Source: an uncultured bacterium (lineage in GTDB: Bacteria > Bacteroidota > Bacteroidia > Bacteroidales > Marinifilaceae). From it: a DNA stretch of 5,579 nucleotides. The translations under genes and the position numbers were made by a program. Shown piece by piece: positions 5,183-5,579 of this stretch. Each line of letters begins with the position of its first letter. The stretch's first letter is position 1. Under the pieces are notes generated by a model. It saw only the letters and a list, made by a program, of their open reading frames with translations. It searched no databases and had not been told where the DNA came from. The stretch lies in contig CAJMSX010000092.1 in the NCBI GenBank assembly GCA_905216195.1, positions 1 through 5,579 of the forward strand, in the 5' to 3' direction.

Positions 5183-5579
5183 TCATTTCAATTCGAGTTC
5201 CTGAAAGAGTAAGGGGTTAGGCACTTCCCCGGCCACGTAATTTCCATTAAAGTAATAATGTGCAGCCAATGTTTTTTTTTCTTTACGCCTTTTTTGGGCC
5301 AATTGTTCCCAGGTACAGTTTACATACGAATCTTTATCCAGAGTAATCCGTTCCTTTTTATCCGGATATTCCAGTCCGATCGCTTCAAATAAAAAAAGAC
5401 CATTATCCGCACTGGCTTTTAGAATCAAACCGGGTAAGCCGTACAATTTCCAGGGGCCGTCGTTTATGGGAATCTCCGGAGTAAACCAGGCTTCATACTT
5501 CCGGCCTCTGAACGTGGTGACCGCTTTCTGGCAAACGTATCCCAATATGCTCAACGTATCGGAAATAAATTCCCAGGAG
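5183..5579 (-). CDS. GLPGLI family protein, C-terminal part (5' end outside window)
   Basis: The frame is open from the window edge to a TGA at 5183-5185, giving the last 132 or so residues. A TTG at 5554 lies within the conserved region and should not be taken as a start: the matching residues SWEFISDTL continue upstream of it, as in the complete paralogue. GYVCQKAV, FRGRKYEAWF, the GPWKLYGLPGLILK motif and the C-terminal PNPLLFQELE all match the GLPGLI protein at 3516-4409. Over the 58 residues from GYxCQKA to IGLE only four differ; after that the two diverge. Family members are exported proteins of unknown function; the missing N-terminus should hold a signal peptide. The frame has a run of nine A bases (5272-5280 on the minus strand), not interrupted here. 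Confidence 0.88.
   Translation of the reverse strand, partial: SWEFISDTLSILGYVCQKAVTTFRGRKYEAWFTPEIPINDGPWKLYGLPGLILKASADNGLFLFEAIGLEYPDKKERITLDKDSYVNCTWEQLAQKRRKEKKTLAAHYYFNGNYVAGEVPNPLLFQELELK

Noticed and set aside
5272..5280. Nine-base A run (minus strand) in the partial GLPGLI gene as a phase-variation site
   Set aside because: The frame is intact, the run lies in a Lys/Glu-rich part near the C-terminus, and the paralogue has no such run; a single uninterrupted example is not evidence for switching.

Overview
The window is Bacteroidota DNA, most likely from a Bacteroidales gut-type bacterium. The evidence is the gene families: two GLPGLI proteins, an outer-membrane beta-barrel protein with an N-terminal carboxypeptidase-regulatory-like domain, and two double-glycine-leader peptides of the Bacteroidales type. 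Starts are A/T-rich without clear Shine-Dalgarno sequences. Genus cannot be decided from the sequence. All six supported genes lie on the minus strand, so they are read from high to low coordinates. I found no credible plus-strand gene, RNA gene, insertion sequence or CRISPR array.

In transcription order: (1) 5579-5183, the C-terminal part of a GLPGLI family protein, cut by the window edge; (2) 5182-4840, an AT-rich gap with a weak promoter candidate; (3) 4839-4618, a 73-residue double-glycine (GG) leader peptide with four cysteines; (4) 4409-3516, a complete GLPGLI protein with a signal peptide; (5) 3438-1888, a 516-residue membrane protein with a degenerate C39-like N-terminal domain, a vitamin K epoxide reductase (VKOR) domain and a C-terminal thioredoxin-like domain; (6) 1791-1573, a second 72-residue GG-leader peptide; (7) 1572-1037, a 536-base gap with hairpins but no convincing gene; (8) 1036-1, the N-terminal 345 residues of the outer-membrane beta-barrel protein, cut by the window edge.

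The two small peptides are the centre of interest. Each has a leader ending in Ser-Gly-Gly and a core of about 50 residues with four cysteines. They share an 18-residue stretch that is identical in protein although 8 of its 18 codons differ. Between them lies a VKOR-thioredoxin fusion, a family that makes disulfide bonds. My inference is that the window carries a locus for making ribosomal peptides with two disulfides, in which the fusion protein oxidises the cores and its inactive C39-like domain may bind the GG leaders. The GLPGLI and outer-membrane proteins would be envelope partners of unknown role. No peptidase-containing ABC transporter is in the window, so processing and export must come from elsewhere. 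The order GLPGLI-peptide-GLPGLI-VKOR-peptide-outer-membrane protein, and the close similarity between paralogues, suggest an expanded or duplicated cassette.
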